Below, in pieces: positions 36,076 to 43,647 of a DNA stretch of 64,000 nt. Positions within the stretch are counted from its first letter, which is position 1. Each line of letters starts with the position of its first letter. A program made the position numbers and the translations under genes. A model generated the notes under the pieces. It had not been told where the DNA came from and did no database searches. It saw only the letters and a list, made by a program, of their open reading frames with translations. The DNA is from Acidicapsa dinghuensis (GTDB taxonomy: Bacteria; Acidobacteriota; Terriglobia; Terriglobales; Acidobacteriaceae): assembly GCF_025685685.1 (NCBI RefSeq), contig NZ_JAGSYH010000001.1:496001-560000 (forward strand). Direction: 5' to 3'.

Positions 36076-36113
36076 GGAACTCTCGAGATCTGGGGTCTCG
36101 AATTTAGAGTTCC
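36076..36113. terminator. second hairpin between convergent operons
   Basis: GGAACTCT (36076-36083) pairs with AGAGTTCC (36106-36113). Inside, CGAGA (36084-36088) pairs with TCTCG (36096-36100), leaving a 5-base bulge on one side. ATTTTG follows on the plus strand, so it may end the glycerate kinase transcript. Confidence 0.5.
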
Positions 36114-36209
36114 ATTTTGCCGGGCTTTCGACTCCGGGAGGAGCCTTGAACCCGACAAACCGTCGCCTGTCTTCCGAAGGCATCCTGTCTTGCGCCCTCG
36201 GATATGGCG

Positions 36210-36845
36210 TTACTCTTCTCCGGGTCCGCCCGGAGGTGGAGGTGGCATTGCGCCGCCATTCTTCGGTGCGCCATCACGCTGATGCCATCGGGGGCCGTCC
36301 CCCGGGGCGCCAGGACCGCCGCGTCCCTCGCGCCGTTCCGTCCAGGCAGTCTTTACTTGCTTCCACTGATCGGGAGTCAGCTGTTTACGGATATCCAGCA
36401 GCATCCGCGCGTTCGCTTTCTCAAGCTCCGCCCGAGCCTGCGCAACCTTATCGATCTGACTCAGAATCTTCGTCTCGTCCGGCTGGTCCTGCCCTATCAG
36501 GGGCTCCATTTCGATTTCAGCCTTTTCAAGATTGGCGTGCAGATCCACCAGTTTCAAACGATGCTGCTCATAGATGTCATCCATCGTTTTGCGCTGCTGG
36601 TCGGTCAGCTTGAACTTCTCAACAAGCTTGGGATTGTTCCACCAGCGGCCAAACTGCCCGCGCGGGCCAGCCATCTCCCGCTCCATCGGCGGCCGATGTG
36701 GGCCCATACCCACGCCGGGCTCCATACCACCGGGACCCATGCCGCCAGGCCCCTGCGCCACCGCCGTCATCACGCTCATCGCGGCAAATGCGCCAACCCA
36801 TGCCGCTATCCGTCCTATTCGCAACACATTCAGTCCGCCGTTCAT
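36210..36845 (-). CDS. Spy/CnrX-like periplasmic sensor or chaperone (Metal_resist type)
   Basis: 211 residues from the ATG at 36845. The signal peptide (about 1-31) ends MTAVAQ. A Gly/Pro/Met-rich stretch (six Met and one His within about 32 residues) precedes a helical hairpin domain with the two LTxxQ motifs of the Spy/CpxP and CnrX group: KLTDQQRKTMDDIYEQH and QLTPDQWKQVKTAW. A Gly/Pro-rich C-terminus follows. Third gene of an operon with an ECF sigma factor and a one-span protein, it is a good candidate for the periplasmic sensor of that circuit. Metal binding by the Met-rich stretch is inference. Confidence 0.82.
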   Translation of the reverse strand: MNGGLNVLRIGRIAAWVGAFAAMSVMTAVAQGPGGMGPGGMEPGVGMGPHRPPMEREMAGPRGQFGRWWNNPKLVEKFKLTDQQRKTMDDIYEQHRLKLVDLHANLEKAEIEMEPLIGQDQPDETKILSQIDKVAQARAELEKANARMLLDIRKQLTPDQWKQVKTAWTERREGRGGPGAPGDGPRWHQRDGAPKNGGAMPPPPPGGPGEE

Positions 36846-36892
36846 AGCCCGTAGTTCTCCTTGCAAACCTTTTCGGATTGATTCACTCGTGC

Positions 36893-37345
36893 TTACTTTT
36901 CAACCGGTGCAGATCCCGAATCGCTCATCAGGCTCGCCAACGGCTGCATCGCGTCCGGAGCCTCCTGCGCAATGTCACCATCCACTTCCGTCATCAGATC
37001 GGTGTCATTCATCGCCTGTGCTGCCTGTTCCTGAGCATGCTGCGCGTCAATCGCCTTCTGACGATTTGCCGCTTCCTGCCGTTGCTCTGCCACGACTTGC
37101 TGGTTATGCTGCACCACCGCAACAGGCACGCCAATCGAAGCCGCCGCCAAAACTGCCGCCATCGCGCCGCCTACCGCAGGCCGCGTAATCACCATCCACA
37201 TCGCGGTCCAACGCGATCGCCGCACTTCGCGCGGTTTCGCAAACTCTTCATCACTCCATGCCTTCACGCTTCCGCGAAAGTTCTTGAGCGCATGCTCGAT
37301 CCTTGCCTCGTCCATCTCCCGATCCTGATCCCAATTCAGGCTCAT
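36893..37345 (-). CDS. one-span membrane protein, candidate anti-sigma factor
   Basis: 150 residues. The N-terminal cytoplasmic part (about 1-50, helical, DEARIEHALKNFRGSVKAWSDEEF) precedes one membrane helix (about 53-78, Ala/Val-rich). The periplasmic tail (about 80-150) is Gln/Ala-rich and probably coiled-coil. The start codon overlaps the sigma-factor stop (ATGA, 37342-37345), the classic layout for a sigma/anti-sigma pair. No zinc-finger (ZAS) motif is present. The anti-sigma role is inferred from position and topology. Confidence 0.72.
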   Translation of the reverse strand: MSLNWDQDREMDEARIEHALKNFRGSVKAWSDEEFAKPREVRRSRWTAMWMVITRPAVGGAMAAVLAAASIGVPVAVVQHNQQVVAEQRQEAANRQKAIDAQHAQEQAAQAMNDTDLMTEVDGDIAQEAPDAMQPLASLMSDSGSAPVEK

Positions 37346-37932
37346 CGCTTGCCTCCCAGCTCAGCCCGCACTCGCAACATGGCGCGCGACAGGTGCGCCT
37401 TTACCGTTCCCTCGCTCAGCCCCACCGTGCTGGCAATTTCGTGAATCTCCATCTCTTCCACATGGCGCAGCATAAACACTGTTCGCTGCCGCTCGCTCAA
37501 TCCCTTAACCGCTTTCCAAACCAGCCGTACCTGATCCCGCGCCACTGCCTGATCTTCCGGCGTCGACTCCCCGCTCGGGAGCCACTGCGCGGCGTCATCG
37601 GCGTCAATGGAGTTATTGGTAGCAGTCTTCCAGAACTGCAACCGCCGGCTACGCCAGTAATCCTTCTGCAGGTTGATCGCGATCCGCAGCAGCCACGTCA
37701 TAACGCTCGACTCACCGCGAAAACTCGCCCAGTTCCGATGTGCCTTCAGCAAACAGTCCTGGGTTAACGTCTCAGCCGCGTCCGGATCGCGCAGGGACGA
37801 TAGCAGAAAACGAAAAATCTGTGGCCGAAAGCGCGCCGCAACCTCGGCGAACTCCATGGCATTCTCGCTGCTCCACGCGCTGGCCGCGCTGCCTCTGCCC
37901 ATACTCTCCAGTACTGTGGTCGTGGTAGCCAT
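37342..37932 (-). CDS. ECF-type RNA polymerase sigma factor
   Basis: 196 residues from the ATG at 37932; the frame is open to 38046 but the extra part is not sigma-like. Region 2 (RFRPQIFRFLLSSLRDPDAAETLTQDCLLKAHRNWASFRGESSVMTWLLRIAINLQKDYWR) lies at about 30-92. Region 4 (LSERQRTVFMLRHVEEMEIHEIASTVGLSEGTVKAHLSRAMLRVRAEL) lies at about 145-193, joined by a short acidic linker. It directs RNA polymerase to a small regulon and heads a three-gene operon with the one-span protein and the Spy/CnrX-like protein. Confidence 0.92.
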   Translation of the reverse strand: MATTTTVLESMGRGSAASAWSSENAMEFAEVAARFRPQIFRFLLSSLRDPDAAETLTQDCLLKAHRNWASFRGESSVMTWLLRIAINLQKDYWRSRRLQFWKTATNNSIDADDAAQWLPSGESTPEDQAVARDQVRLVWKAVKGLSERQRTVFMLRHVEEMEIHEIASTVGLSEGTVKAHLSRAMLRVRAELGGKR

Positions 37933-38188
37933 CACCAAGGTAGACGGCAACCAGTTGATCGAGTTTACATAGACGCGTCCGCTTCTGAAAAAGCCGCTGA
38001 TCCTATAACTTCCCCTCTTGCTGCTGCTTCCTCGCACAAGCCACACCGGCTACCCTCTTTCAACCCCTTCGGCCGATACTTGTCGCGAAATAGCCGCGAT
38101 AGGCATCATGCTCTTTGCATATAGATATCCTGCTACACTACCTCAGTAAACGATTTCTTGCTGCCCCTCTATCAATTCGAGGCAAGTC

Positions 38189-38908
38189 ATGCTTCTCCCG
38201 GAACTCCGCGCTCAGGTCCTCCACGCCAATCTTGAGATTGCCCGCCTCGGCCTCGCCGTTCACACCTTCGGCAACGCCAGCGGTATCGACAGCAACGGCA
38301 TCGACGGCAGGCCCATCATCGCCATCAAGCCCAGCGGAGTTCCTTACGCGACCATGAGGCCGGAAGACCTCGTTCTCACCGATCTTGACGGTTCAATCGT
38401 GGAAGGCGCGCTTCGCCCATCCAGCGACCTCGATACCCACCTGTTGCTTTACCGTGAGTTTCCTCAGATCGGCGGCATTGTCCATACCCATTCCGAATTC
38501 GCCACTGCCTGGGCGCAGGCCTGCCGCCCCATTCCTTGCCTCGGCACCACGCACGCCGACTATTTCCATGGACCGGTGCCTCTTGCTGCCCAGTTGACTG
38601 CCAGCGAAGTCGAAGACGCCTACGTCCGAAATACGGGAGCCGTCATCGCCCGGCTTTTCCGTGAACAGCATCTCGATCCTGTCGCCGTCCCCGGCGTCCT
38701 CGTTGCCGGCCATGCACCTTTTGCCTGGGGAAAGACCCCCGCGGATGCTGTCGAGCATGCCGATCTGCTCGAATACATCGCCCGCCTCGCATGGCGCACA
38801 GAAGCTCTCGGCGCTCCTGCGAACGGCCTTCCTTTCCATGTTGCAGACCACCACTATCAGCGTAAACATGGTCCAAAAGCCACCTACGGCCAAACCAAAT
38901 CCCGCTGA
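38189..38908 (+). CDS. araD: L-ribulose-5-phosphate 4-epimerase
   Basis: 239 residues. Class II aldolase/epimerase fold: HTFGNASGID, IAIKPSGVPY, PSSDLDTHLLLYREFP, zinc ligands in GGIVHTHSEFATAWAQA and GHAPFAWGK, and GTTHADYFHGPVP. The C-terminal FHVADHHYQRKHGPKATYGQ is specific to AraD over other class II aldolases. It converts L-ribulose-5-phosphate to D-xylulose-5-phosphate in arabinose use. GAGG stands 6 bases before the ATG. No araA or araB is nearby. Confidence 0.92.
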   Translation: MLLPELRAQVLHANLEIARLGLAVHTFGNASGIDSNGIDGRPIIAIKPSGVPYATMRPEDLVLTDLDGSIVEGALRPSSDLDTHLLLYREFPQIGGIVHTHSEFATAWAQACRPIPCLGTTHADYFHGPVPLAAQLTASEVEDAYVRNTGAVIARLFREQHLDPVAVPGVLVAGHAPFAWGKTPADAVEHADLLEYIARLAWRTEALGAPANGLPFHVADHHYQRKHGPKATYGQTKSR

Positions 38909-39102
38909 ATCAGTAGAAAAGATCGGTTCCTGAATTTCATAGCAACATACAAAATACCGTATCGGCATGCCCAATATGTATGCTGCGATAACCGCTTTTC
39001 CGATTCGGTAATTAGCGGCCGCTTTACGAAATATGCTCTTAATTCAATAGTTTCTCGCGCACACCGCCTCCACGATCTCACAAGATGGACCGCGCATTCC
39101 TC

Positions 39103-39120
39103 TTGGCATGCAACGTGCAG
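39103..39120 (+). promoter_or_regulatory. sigma-54 (RpoN) promoter
   Basis: TTGGCATG-CAAC-GTGCAG matches the -24/-12 consensus: the GG at 39105-39106 and the GC at 39117-39118 are separated by exactly 10 bases. Transcription would begin near 39130 and read the histidine kinase and the NtrC-type regulator, suggesting positive autoregulation by that regulator. Confidence 0.6.
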
Positions 39121-39172
39121 ACGTCTGCAGGTTAAGCAGTTTCTACACCGATCGGATGAAGTGGCGTGTTCC

Positions 39173-39200
39173 CTGTCGATGGTTTACGTACCATCAACAG
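39173..39200 (+). promoter_or_regulatory. dyad in the leader of the two-component operon
   Basis: CTGT-C-GATGGT (39173-39183) mirrors ACCATC-A-ACAG (39190-39200) with one mismatch and a TTACGT centre. It may be a binding site for the NtrC-type regulator placed unusually downstream of its promoter, or an RNA hairpin 56 bases before the start codon. Confidence 0.4.
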
Positions 39201-39256
39201 CAAACATTCCGATTCGTAAACCTTGCAAGCAGTGGGAGAATAGCTGAAGGCTCTCC

Positions 39257-42163
39257 ATGGAGACGAACCTATATAACCGGGTGGTCGCTACCCTGCTGGC
39301 TATTGCCACGGTCGCCATCGGATTGTTCGCCATCTTCAATCTGCAGCAGGAGAGCACCTATCAGCAACCAGACGATGGCGTTGTTTGGACTGAAGCAAAC
39401 AGTCGTGTTCTTTCCGGTCTGATAGCGGTTCACGTCAAATCGGGTGGTCCTGGAGCGCAGGCCGGCATCGAGCCAGGCGATTTTCTGACAGCGGTCAACG
39501 ATCGCCCTGTAGCATACGGTGCCGATCTAGATCTCGAACTGAAGCACACCGATGTCTACGGCAAGGCTGAGTACAGCATCATCCGCCATGGCGTTCTGCT
39601 CGACTCACCCGTAGTCGTCTATCTCGTTCCCGTCGACCGCACGATGCTCAACCTGACGCGGCTCATCGGCCTCGTTTACCTCGGTATCGGCATCTACGTC
39701 CTCTTTCGCCGATGGACCGCGCCGCGTGCCACACACTTCTACATTTTCTGTCTCGTCTCGTTCGTACTGAATACCTTCCACTACACCGGAAAGTTCGATC
39801 TGCTCGACTGGACCATCTTCTGGGGCAATGTCGCCGCCGAGGCTCTGCAGCCTGCTCTATTCCTGCATTTCGCCCTTGTTTTCCCGGAAGATCGGCTTCG
39901 CGGACGGAAGCGTTCCTGGCTGGTTCCTCTGCTGTATCTGCCGGCAGTTACCGTCATCGGCATCCGCATAGCCGCTATGCTCCTCTGGCAGGCCACCTTC
40001 GAGCTCAAGCTCCTGCTCGACCGCATCGCCACCGGCTACGTTGCCGCCTACTTCGTTCTCGCGGCCATCCTCTTCCTGCGCAGCTACCGCCGTGCCGACA
40101 CTCCGCTGCTGCGCCAGCAGCTCAAGTGGCTTACGCGTGGAACGTTGCTGGCAGTTGTTCCCTTCACCATCTTCTACGCCATTCCGTTCCTTACCAGCAA
40201 TCAGGTCGATCTGCCCTGGCAGCGCATTGCCGACCTATTCCTCGTCTTCCTGCCGCTTACCTTCAGTTGGGCAATCGTCCGCTACCGGTTGATGGACACG
40301 GACCTGATCTTCAAACGCGGCGTCGCCTATACCCTCGCGACAGGAACACTGGTCGGCGTTTACTTCGGCGCCGTTGCCCTCGTGTCCGCATGGATTCACA
40401 CCCACCTTCCTCCAGCAGTTAGCGAATGGGGTCTGGTCCTCGCGATCCTGGTCATTGCGCAACTCTTCGATCCGCTCAAGCGCCGCTTCCAGAGCTGGGT
40501 CGACCGCGTCTTTGACCGGCACAAGTACGACTACCGCAAGGCGCTCGTGGAGTTCGGCCGCGGCCTCAGTTCTGAAACCGATCTTCAGGCACTGCTCCGC
40601 TCCATTGTCGACCGCCTGCCGAGTACGTTGCTTGTAGCGAAGGTCTCCGTTTTCCTCGCCGACTCGCCCGGACTTCATGACGGATTCCGCCTCGCAGCCT
40701 CGCACGGCCTTCCCGCCGATCTCGAAGGCGACTCACTCGATCTCGGCTTTCTCGATTTCGACTATCGCGAGCGCCAGGGACATATCTTCTTCGAAAACAC
40801 GCAGCAGACCATTCATCTGCCGGAAACACAGCAGCGGGCCGCCGCACTTCTCGATCTGAATTATTACCTGCCCTGTCGCGTGCAGGATGCTGCTCCACAC
40901 TCCTCGCCCAATAGCGCGAATGCCTCGGCAAAATCCCGTACCATCGCCGTCATCGGCCTCGGCCGCACCATCGGCGGCGACTTCCTTTCTTCCGAAGACG
41001 TCGAACTCCTCGAATCCCTCGCCAGTTACATCGGAATCGCCCTGCAAAGCGCCAGCCTCTACGCGCGGCTCGAAGAACAGGTCAGCGAGTTCGAGCGCCT
41101 CAAGGAATTCAACGAAAACATCGTCGAATCCATCAACGTCGGCATCCTTGCCGTCGATCTCGATGACAGCATCGAGAGCTGGAACGCGCAGATGGAAGCC
41201 ATGTATGCCTTGAGCCGCAAGGAAGCCATCGGCCAGCCGCTCGCGTCGGTCTTCCCACCGGAGTTCATGGAAGCCTTCGACCGCTTCCGCAATGAATCCG
41301 GCGTGCATCATCTCTACAAGTTCCGCCTGACTACTCGCGCCGGTGAATCGCGTACGGCAAACATCGCAGTCGCCCCGCTGCTGTCGCGCGACTTCGTCGC
41401 GGTAGGCCGCATCGTTCTCGTCGATGACATCACTGAGCGCATCACCCTCGAAGCGCAGCTTTCACAAGCCGACAAGCTCAGTTCCATCGGACTGCTCGCC
41501 GCTGGGGTCGCCCACGAGATCAACACTCCACTCGCCGTCATCAGTTCGTACGCGCAGATGCTCAACAAGCAGATGAAAGGCGACACAAAGCTCACGCCTT
41601 TGCTCGAGCGCATCACGCAGCAGACCTTCCGCGCCTCCGAGATTGCCAACGGCCTGCTCAATTTCTCGCGCACCTCGACCACCGAGTTCCGCGAAACCGA
41701 CCTCAATCAAGTCATCCGAGACACGCTCGCGCTGGTCGAGCACCAGATGAAGACAGCACGCATCACCGTTGCAGCTGATTTCAGCGACGATCTCCCGCGT
41801 ATCCAGGGCAACGCCGGCAAACTGCAGCAGGTCTTCCTCAATCTCCTGCTCAACGCCAAAGACGCGATGCCCCAGGGCGGCGAGCTGCGTGTCTCCACCG
41901 TCGCCAACGGCCATGTTGAGGCCATCATCGCGGACTCCGGCGCAGGCATTGCACCTGAAAACCTGAAGCGCATTTACGATCCCTTCTTTACCACCAAGTC
42001 CGCGCCCAAGCCCGGCGAGCGCCGCGGCACCGGTCTCGGTCTATCGGTCAGTTACGGCATCATTCAGGAGCACGCCGGCAAAATCAATGTCGAAAGCACG
42101 GTCGGCATCGGCACTACATTTCATCTCGAGTTTCCCTTATTAAGGACCACCATTCATGCCTGA
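39257..42163 (+). CDS. PDZ-multispan-GAF-PAS sensor histidine kinase
   Basis: 968 residues. A membrane helix (about 8-28) is followed by a PDZ-like domain (about 50-125, GLIAVHVKSGGPGAQAGIEPGDFLTAVNDRPV). About eight helices (130-400), a GAF-like domain (about 425-610), a PAS domain (about 625-735), HisKA with phospho-acceptor His753 (LAAGVAHEINTPLAVISSYAQ) and HATPase_c (NLLLNAKDAMPQ, DSGAGIAPENLKRIYDPFFTTK, GTGLGLSVSYGII) come next. It resembles NtrB-class kinases. The extracytoplasmic PDZ could sense protein C-termini; this is inference. Its end overlaps the regulator gene by 8 bases, behind a sigma-54 promoter. Confidence 0.92.
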   Translation: METNLYNRVVATLLAIATVAIGLFAIFNLQQESTYQQPDDGVVWTEANSRVLSGLIAVHVKSGGPGAQAGIEPGDFLTAVNDRPVAYGADLDLELKHTDVYGKAEYSIIRHGVLLDSPVVVYLVPVDRTMLNLTRLIGLVYLGIGIYVLFRRWTAPRATHFYIFCLVSFVLNTFHYTGKFDLLDWTIFWGNVAAEALQPALFLHFALVFPEDRLRGRKRSWLVPLLYLPAVTVIGIRIAAMLLWQATFELKLLLDRIATGYVAAYFVLAAILFLRSYRRADTPLLRQQLKWLTRGTLLAVVPFTIFYAIPFLTSNQVDLPWQRIADLFLVFLPLTFSWAIVRYRLMDTDLIFKRGVAYTLATGTLVGVYFGAVALVSAWIHTHLPPAVSEWGLVLAILVIAQLFDPLKRRFQSWVDRVFDRHKYDYRKALVEFGRGLSSETDLQALLRSIVDRLPSTLLVAKVSVFLADSPGLHDGFRLAASHGLPADLEGDSLDLGFLDFDYRERQGHIFFENTQQTIHLPETQQRAAALLDLNYYLPCRVQDAAPHSSPNSANASAKSRTIAVIGLGRTIGGDFLSSEDVELLESLASYIGIALQSASLYARLEEQVSEFERLKEFNENIVESINVGILAVDLDDSIESWNAQMEAMYALSRKEAIGQPLASVFPPEFMEAFDRFRNESGVHHLYKFRLTTRAGESRTANIAVAPLLSRDFVAVGRIVLVDDITERITLEAQLSQADKLSSIGLLAAGVAHEINTPLAVISSYAQMLNKQMKGDTKLTPLLERITQQTFRASEIANGLLNFSRTSTTEFRETDLNQVIRDTLALVEHQMKTARITVAADFSDDLPRIQGNAGKLQQVFLNLLLNAKDAMPQGGELRVSTVANGHVEAIIADSGAGIAPENLKRIYDPFFTTKSAPKPGERRGTGLGLSVSYGIIQEHAGKINVESTVGIGTTFHLEFPLLRTTIHA

Positions 42164-43607
42164 GGTCTTATCTTCTTTGAGCCAAGCCAGCCAGTTCACT
42201 CCCGGCGAATCCAGTTCCGACACACCAGGCGCGAAGATTCTCGTCATCGACGATGAAGCCGGCATTCGTGAATCGCTCGAAGTACTGCTCAGCCTCGAAG
42301 GCTACACAGTAGAAATGGCCATCGACGGCGTCCAGGGGCTTGCCATGCTTGAGCATGGTGACTACGATCTCACTCTCCTCGACCTCGCGTTGCCCGGCCA
42401 ATCCGGTCTTGAGCTTCTGCCGCAAATTCATGAGCTCTATCCCGAGCTGCCCGTCATCATGATTACCGCTTACGGCACCGTCGAAAACGTCGTCGAAGCC
42501 ATCCGTGCCGGCGCGGAAAACTTCGTCCAGAAGCCGTGGGATAACGAAAAACTTCTCGCCGACATACGCTCAGCCGTCGCTCGCCATAAAGCCGAGGCAG
42601 AAAATATCCAGCTCAAGCGCGCTCTTAAGCAGCGCTACAACTTCCATAACATCGTCGGCAAAAGCGAGATCATGCTCAAGATCTTCGATCTCGTGGCACA
42701 GGCAGCACCCAGCCGCGCCACCGTCCTCATCCAGGGCGAGAGCGGCACCGGCAAGGAACTCATCGCCAAGGCCCTGCACGCCAACTCCCCGCGCCGCGAC
42801 AAGCCATTCATTCCCGTCAACTCCGGCTCCATGCCTTCCGAGCTGCTCGAATCCACACTCTTCGGTCATGTCAAAGGCGCGTTCACCTCAGCCATCGCCA
42901 CCAAAAAGGGTCTCTTTGAAGTAGCCAACGGCGGCACGCTCTTCCTCGACGAAATCGGCAACATGGGCCTCGACACGCAGGCCAAGATTCTCCGCGTCCT
43001 GCAGGACCGCCGCTTTACCCCGCTCGGCGGCACACAGGAGATTCAAGTAGATGTCCGCATCGTCGCCGCCACCAACGTCGATCTGCGTCAAGCAGTCCGC
43101 GACGGACGCTTCCGAGACGACCTCTTCTATCGCCTTAACGTAATCTCCATCGACCTGCCGCCGCTGCGCGCGCGCCGCGAAGACATTCCGCTGCTCGTCA
43201 ACCGCTTCCTTGAGTATTTCTCCAAAGAGAACGACCTCGAAATCCGCAAGCTCACGCCCGACGCCATGCGCGCGCTCGTCGACTACGATTGGCCGGGCAA
43301 CGTCCGCGAGCTTGAGAATGTCATGGAGCGAGGCGTGGTTCTTTCCAGTACGCACATCATCGACTCCGGTCTTCTGCCGGGCCACATCACTGGCCGTAGC
43401 TTCCAGGACGCGTTGCTCGAGCACAACCCAAACTCATCGCTATTCGACATCCTCGAAGACATCGAGCGCCGCATCATTATCGAGAAGCTCGAGCGCTGCA
43501 ACTGGAACCAGACCGACGCCGCCGAGCAGTTCCGCATCCCGCTCTCGACGCTCAATCAGAAGATCAAGCGCCTCAATATCGAGATCCGCAAGAAGGGCCG
43601 CGACTGA
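42156..43607 (+). CDS. NtrC-family sigma-54-dependent response regulator
   Basis: 483 residues. The receiver domain (about 27-140) has Asp32-Asp33, phospho-acceptor Asp76 and Lys126. The AAA+ domain (about 160-395) has Walker A GESGTGKE, the sigma-54 contact loop GAFTSA in place of the usual GAFTGA, Walker B GGTLFLDEIG and the arginine region RFRDDLFYRLNV. The C-terminal Fis-type helix-turn-helix (NQTDAAEQFRIPLSTLNQKIKRLNI) binds DNA. It is the cognate partner of the overlapping kinase and probably activates its own promoter. Confidence 0.95.
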   Translation: MPEVLSSLSQASQFTPGESSSDTPGAKILVIDDEAGIRESLEVLLSLEGYTVEMAIDGVQGLAMLEHGDYDLTLLDLALPGQSGLELLPQIHELYPELPVIMITAYGTVENVVEAIRAGAENFVQKPWDNEKLLADIRSAVARHKAEAENIQLKRALKQRYNFHNIVGKSEIMLKIFDLVAQAAPSRATVLIQGESGTGKELIAKALHANSPRRDKPFIPVNSGSMPSELLESTLFGHVKGAFTSAIATKKGLFEVANGGTLFLDEIGNMGLDTQAKILRVLQDRRFTPLGGTQEIQVDVRIVAATNVDLRQAVRDGRFRDDLFYRLNVISIDLPPLRARREDIPLLVNRFLEYFSKENDLEIRKLTPDAMRALVDYDWPGNVRELENVMERGVVLSSTHIIDSGLLPGHITGRSFQDALLEHNPNSSLFDILEDIERRIIIEKLERCNWNQTDAAEQFRIPLSTLNQKIKRLNIEIRKKGRD

Positions 43608-43628
43608 GAAGCCACGTAGCTTCTCAGT
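43603..43628. terminator. 10-bp hairpin between convergent genes
   Basis: ACTGAGAAGC (43603-43612) pairs perfectly with GCTTCTCAGT (43619-43628) around CACGTA. It overlaps the stop codon of the response regulator and lies 19 bases from the end of the convergent permease. No U-tract on either side. Confidence 0.55.
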
Positions 43629-43647
43629 TCTACGCGGTTCTTACAGC

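Larger units (their letters stand above)
38909..39256 (+). other. 348-base regulatory gap before the histidine kinase
   Basis: No ORF is credible here. The left half (to about 39060) is AT-richer than its surroundings and shows no motif I recognise. The right half holds a sigma-54 type promoter (39103-39120) and a dyad in the predicted leader (39173-39200). Confidence 0.6.

Noticed and set aside
36012..36209. Repeats downstream of glycerate kinase as a mobile-element end or REP element
   Set aside because: They resolve into two separate hairpins between convergent operons, with no second copy noticed elsewhere.
38884..39081. Short minus-strand frame in the gap before the histidine kinase
   Set aside because: No ribosome-binding site, odd composition, and it overlaps the end of araD.
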